Virus record (IMG/VR): IMGVR_UViG_3300042301_002368
Span: 1-41,104 of that record
Direction: 5' to 3' (one strand)
DNA length: 41,104 nt
DNA from: a virus
The notes beneath the pieces were generated by a model. That model searched no databases and had not been told where the DNA came from. It saw only the letters and a program-made list of their open reading frames with translations. Position numbers and translations under genes: made by a program. Positions 38,812 to 41,104 of this stretch are shown here, one piece after another (the first letter of the stretch is position 1; every line of letters begins with the position of its first letter).

Positions 38812-40775
38812 TTCCAAGTTCCTCCTAGCTCCATCTCTGCAAGCATGGGAGTCGAAATGTCAACACAAGACTCCATGCACAACCGAATCTGCTCTGCTAC
38901 GTGCTCATCTGGAACAGAGTAGTTGAGTTCGTCATGCACCTGCATGTGCGGCACTAGACCCAATTCCTTCCAGACCTTCAGCATAGCCGCTTTAGTCATG
39001 TCAGCAGCAGACCCTTGAATCAAGGCGTTAAGAGCCTTGTAAGCGTAGGCTCTCTTTAGAGGTAGCCCAGGGTATTTTTTCTTGGCAACCTCATAAACGT
39101 AAGGAGTAGTGTCCTTACCCTGTTGACGCATCATGTAGGAGTCAGCAGGCTCATAGAGATTGAAATGACGGTGACGACCCAGTAGAGTCTTGATGTAGCC
39201 TCTGTTCTGAGCAGTCTTCATCACTGCATCTGACAGTTCCTTGATGTAAGGATTAGCTGTGTCGAAGGTGTGTGCAATGCGCTTGGCTTCCTCAATGTCG
39301 ACGCCTAGGTCATTGGCAATCTTAGCGATACCTTCACCATAGCACCGACCCAGGGTCAGGTCTTTAGCAGGCTTACGCTTCAGCTTGGCTTCATCAGCTA
39401 CCAACTGGTAGTAGTCAGCCTTGCGATTCACGAGCCACGCTTCACGAGCCTTGTCCGCACCGCGGTAGCCAGACTTGAAGGCGTAGTGAACCATGATGCG
39501 AGGCTCCTGCTGAGAGTAGTCATACTTGCCCCAGCGCATACCTTTATCGGGAATGAAAAAGCCTCGAATAATCGGAGCCATGTCAGGGTCACGAGAAGGA
39601 ACTTGCTGAAGGTTAGGACGAGTGCAGGAAAACCGAGAGCTACGAGCGCCTTCGCGTTCACCGTCTTCATCGTCCCTGGGCATCTGGTTGAAGGTAGCGT
39701 GAATGCGACCGTTAACTGAATATTCCAAGATGAGCTTGTCACAGAAGTCAGACTTGAGCTTACGCATACGCCTGATCTTTGCAACTTTGAGAGCAGTGGG
39801 ATGCTTACAGTGCTTGAAGAACAGTTTGTCGTAAGAATTGCGTCCTGTTTTGGTGGTCCCTACTTCGAGGTTTTGATTCTCAAAGATGCGGTCTAGATGT
39901 TCGCCGGAGTTAACATTGACCCAGAAGCCAAACTCCCTGAACATCTCATACTCCAGACGCTTGATGTCTTCATCCCACATCTTACTGCATTTCTCAGCCT
40001 TCTCCACATCGACACGGACGCCAAGAAATCTCATCTCCAGGACCAGCTTGCTCAACTCTGTCTCCATCTCGAAGATGTTCCAGAGACCTTGAGCCTTCAG
40101 CAAAGACTTCTGCTTTTCTAGAACAAGGATGGAGTTCTCAGGGTCAATCTCAGCGTAGGGACCAACATACTTAGGAGGGAGTTTCCATAGGTCTATCTTC
40201 GAGTCACAGCCATAAGTCTTGGCTGCGAGTTCGAGTAGTTCTTCGTTCTTACCCTTGCCCAAGTATTTGCGACTCAGCGTTTCGAGACCAAAGCTGTCAG
40301 CCTCTTCATCGAGAAGAGCTTCCGCAATCTGGGTATCCTGCCACGCTCCCCCAAGCCTGATACCGAGTGCACGTAGCCACTCTGCATCATAGAGGATATT
40401 TGACCCAACCTTATCTTCTGAGGATTCCAGTTGACTTTTTGCGTAGTCAAGAACTGTTTGACGATCAAGATTCCCTCCGCCTTGGTGAGCAATAGGATAG
40501 TAGGCTTTCCAGCCTCGATCGATAATTTCAACGCTTCCAGTTGAAACCTTGCCGGAGGGTGGGACACATAATGCAATGCCCACTGGATAGCCGTCTTTTC
40601 GGAATGTTCCAGGTCCATGTGTTCTTAGTTTAGGGTCTCTGGTTTCCAAGTCGACTCCAATGGACTTGCTCCCACGCAAGTCGGGAAACGAGGTGGGAGC
40701 AGTCCAACTGGATTCAGGCTCAAAGAGAACCAAATTCAGACCATCTTGAGGGTTACTGAACTTTTTCTTCGCCAT
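38808..40775 (-). CDS. DNA polymerase I family (T7-like) with 3'-5' exonuclease (655 aa)
   Basis: The replicative polymerase. The exonuclease domain has IGVDLETRDP (Asp42, Glu44), NILYDAEW (Asp130) and YAEIDPEN (Tyr207, Asp211). The polymerase domain has motif A YDYSQQEPRI (Asp419), motif B RKPAKDLTLGRCYGEG, and motif C QVHDELN (Asp615). In motif B the spacing R467-K471-L475-Y479 equals E. coli Arg754, Lys758, Phe762, Tyr766, so the residue at the 762 position is Leu instead of Phe or Tyr. Variation at this site is used in viral ecology and affects nucleotide discrimination. No 5' nuclease domain is present, as usual for phage PolA. The start overlaps the deaminase stop by 23 bases. Confidence 0.95.
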   Translation of the reverse strand: MAKKKFSNPQDGLNLVLFEPESSWTAPTSFPDLRGSKSIGVDLETRDPKLRTHGPGTFRKDGYPVGIALCVPPSGKVSTGSVEIIDRGWKAYYPIAHQGGGNLDRQTVLDYAKSQLESSEDKVGSNILYDAEWLRALGIRLGGAWQDTQIAEALLDEEADSFGLETLSRKYLGKGKNEELLELAAKTYGCDSKIDLWKLPPKYVGPYAEIDPENSILVLEKQKSLLKAQGLWNIFEMETELSKLVLEMRFLGVRVDVEKAEKCSKMWDEDIKRLEYEMFREFGFWVNVNSGEHLDRIFENQNLEVGTTKTGRNSYDKLFFKHCKHPTALKVAKIRRMRKLKSDFCDKLILEYSVNGRIHATFNQMPRDDEDGEREGARSSRFSCTRPNLQQVPSRDPDMAPIIRGFFIPDKGMRWGKYDYSQQEPRIMVHYAFKSGYRGADKAREAWLVNRKADYYQLVADEAKLKRKPAKDLTLGRCYGEGIAKIANDLGVDIEEAKRIAHTFDTANPYIKELSDAVMKTAQNRGYIKTLLGRHRHFNLYEPADSYMMRQQGKDTTPYVYEVAKKKYPGLPLKRAYAYKALNALIQGSAADMTKAAMLKVWKELGLVPHMQVHDELNYSVPDEHVAEQIRLCMESCVDISTPMLAEMELGGTWK

Positions 40776-41104
40776 TTGAAGGAACGAGGTCGTCGATTAC
40801 AAGTTTGAATACGTCGATGCCATAGAAGCGAGCGACGGCGAAGGCAGGCTTATCTTTTTCGTAAGCCTCGCCATATACCACTCTCTTAACCCCATGGACC
40901 GCAAGATTTTTCATGCAGTCAACACAGGGGAAGAGACTGGTATATACCTCATTGATCTGGCCCTTAGTCACCAATGAGCACATCATGGATTCAGCATGAA
41001 CCATGAATGGGCGTCGGACGTCTCGATTGTTCATGAACTCATCGAGGTCTTTGTAGCCCATCTTTTCAGGCTTGGCGTCAAGGATAGAGTTGTAGCCGAA
41101 AGCA
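40753..41104 (-). CDS. dCMP deaminase, central and C-terminal part (runs in from the right edge)
   Basis: Converts dCMP to dUMP. The frame is open to the window edge: AFGYNSI, then MVHAESMMCSL with the zinc-ligand His and catalytic Glu (HAE), FPCVDCMKNL with the two zinc-binding Cys, and VVYGEAYEKDKPAFAVARFYGIDVF, which aligns with T4 cd (LVYCETYDKNKPGWDDILRNAGIEVF). The N-terminal helix is missing, and its probable counterpart is the 29-codon fragment at the left edge. Joining them needs a gap of roughly 30-40 bases (n = 1 modulo 3) to keep frame and typical spacing. It lies upstream of, and overlaps, the polymerase gene. Confidence 0.88.
   Translation of the reverse strand, partial: AFGYNSILDAKPEKMGYKDLDEFMNNRDVRRPFMVHAESMMCSLVTKGQINEVYTSLFPCVDCMKNLAVHGVKRVVYGEAYEKDKPAFAVARFYGIDVFKLVIDDLVPSNGEEKVQ

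Overview
The window looks like an almost complete genome of a tailed phage with a T7-type short-tail (podovirus) virion. It carries a portal, scaffold, capsid and cement set resembling Bordetella phage BPP-1 relatives, tail tubular proteins A and B, three internal virion proteins and a fibre with a T7 gp17-like N-terminus. I see no phage RNA polymerase, integrase, tRNA or CRISPR array. The few recognisable promoters have sigma70-type boxes, so host RNA polymerase probably transcribes everything. Many genes, including nearly all late ones, lack a Shine-Dalgarno sequence and start in TAATG/ATGA overlaps or after A/C-rich leaders. This suggests a host that tolerates SD-free initiation; the host itself cannot be named from the sequence.

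Layout. The plus-strand late block runs from 9.65 to 32.4 kb: terminase, short conserved proteins, portal, Bbp19-like protein, scaffold, capsid, cement protein, tail tubular A/B, acetyltransferase, internal virion proteins, fibre, fibre-associated protein and lysis cassette. A strong terminator hairpin for this block sits inside the opposing helicase gene. The minus-strand early block occupies 41.1 down to 32.4 kb and 9.2 down to 0 kb, and appears continuous across the window ends: the left edge holds the start of a dCMP deaminase-like gene and the right edge holds its remainder. The linear window therefore looks like an opened circular (or circularly permuted) map missing a few tens of bases in that gene.

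The early genes form two sets. The replication set has a PolA-type DNA polymerase (Leu at the position of E. coli Phe762), an archaeo-eukaryotic (TOTE-type) primase, a UvrD-like and a SNF2-like helicase, a VRR-NUC nuclease, a putative ssDNA-binding protein and an ATP-dependent ligase. The nucleotide set has a thymidylate-synthase homologue with the Asn-to-Asp switch of dCMP hydroxymethylases, a dNMP kinase, a MazG-like pyrophosphohydrolase, a 5'-deoxyribonucleotidase and dCMP deaminase. This matches the logic of T4 gp42/gp1/gp56/cd and predicts substituted cytosines in the phage DNA.

Between early and late blocks lies about 2.4 kb with two paralogous minus-strand genes, each with its own terminator, flanking a 1.5-kb non-coding region. 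That region contains a long dyad centred near 7995, four copies of a TTTCTTTTA-type motif, a 49-bp diverged inverted repeat, tandem hairpins and TTTAAACAGGT repeats. It is the best candidate for the replication origin or main control region. Other unusual points are a protein-kinase-like core in an internal virion protein, a receptor-binding module of different base composition in the fibre, a leaderless promoter, and a lysis cassette with a 38-residue lipoprotein and a cysteine-peptidase-like candidate endolysin.
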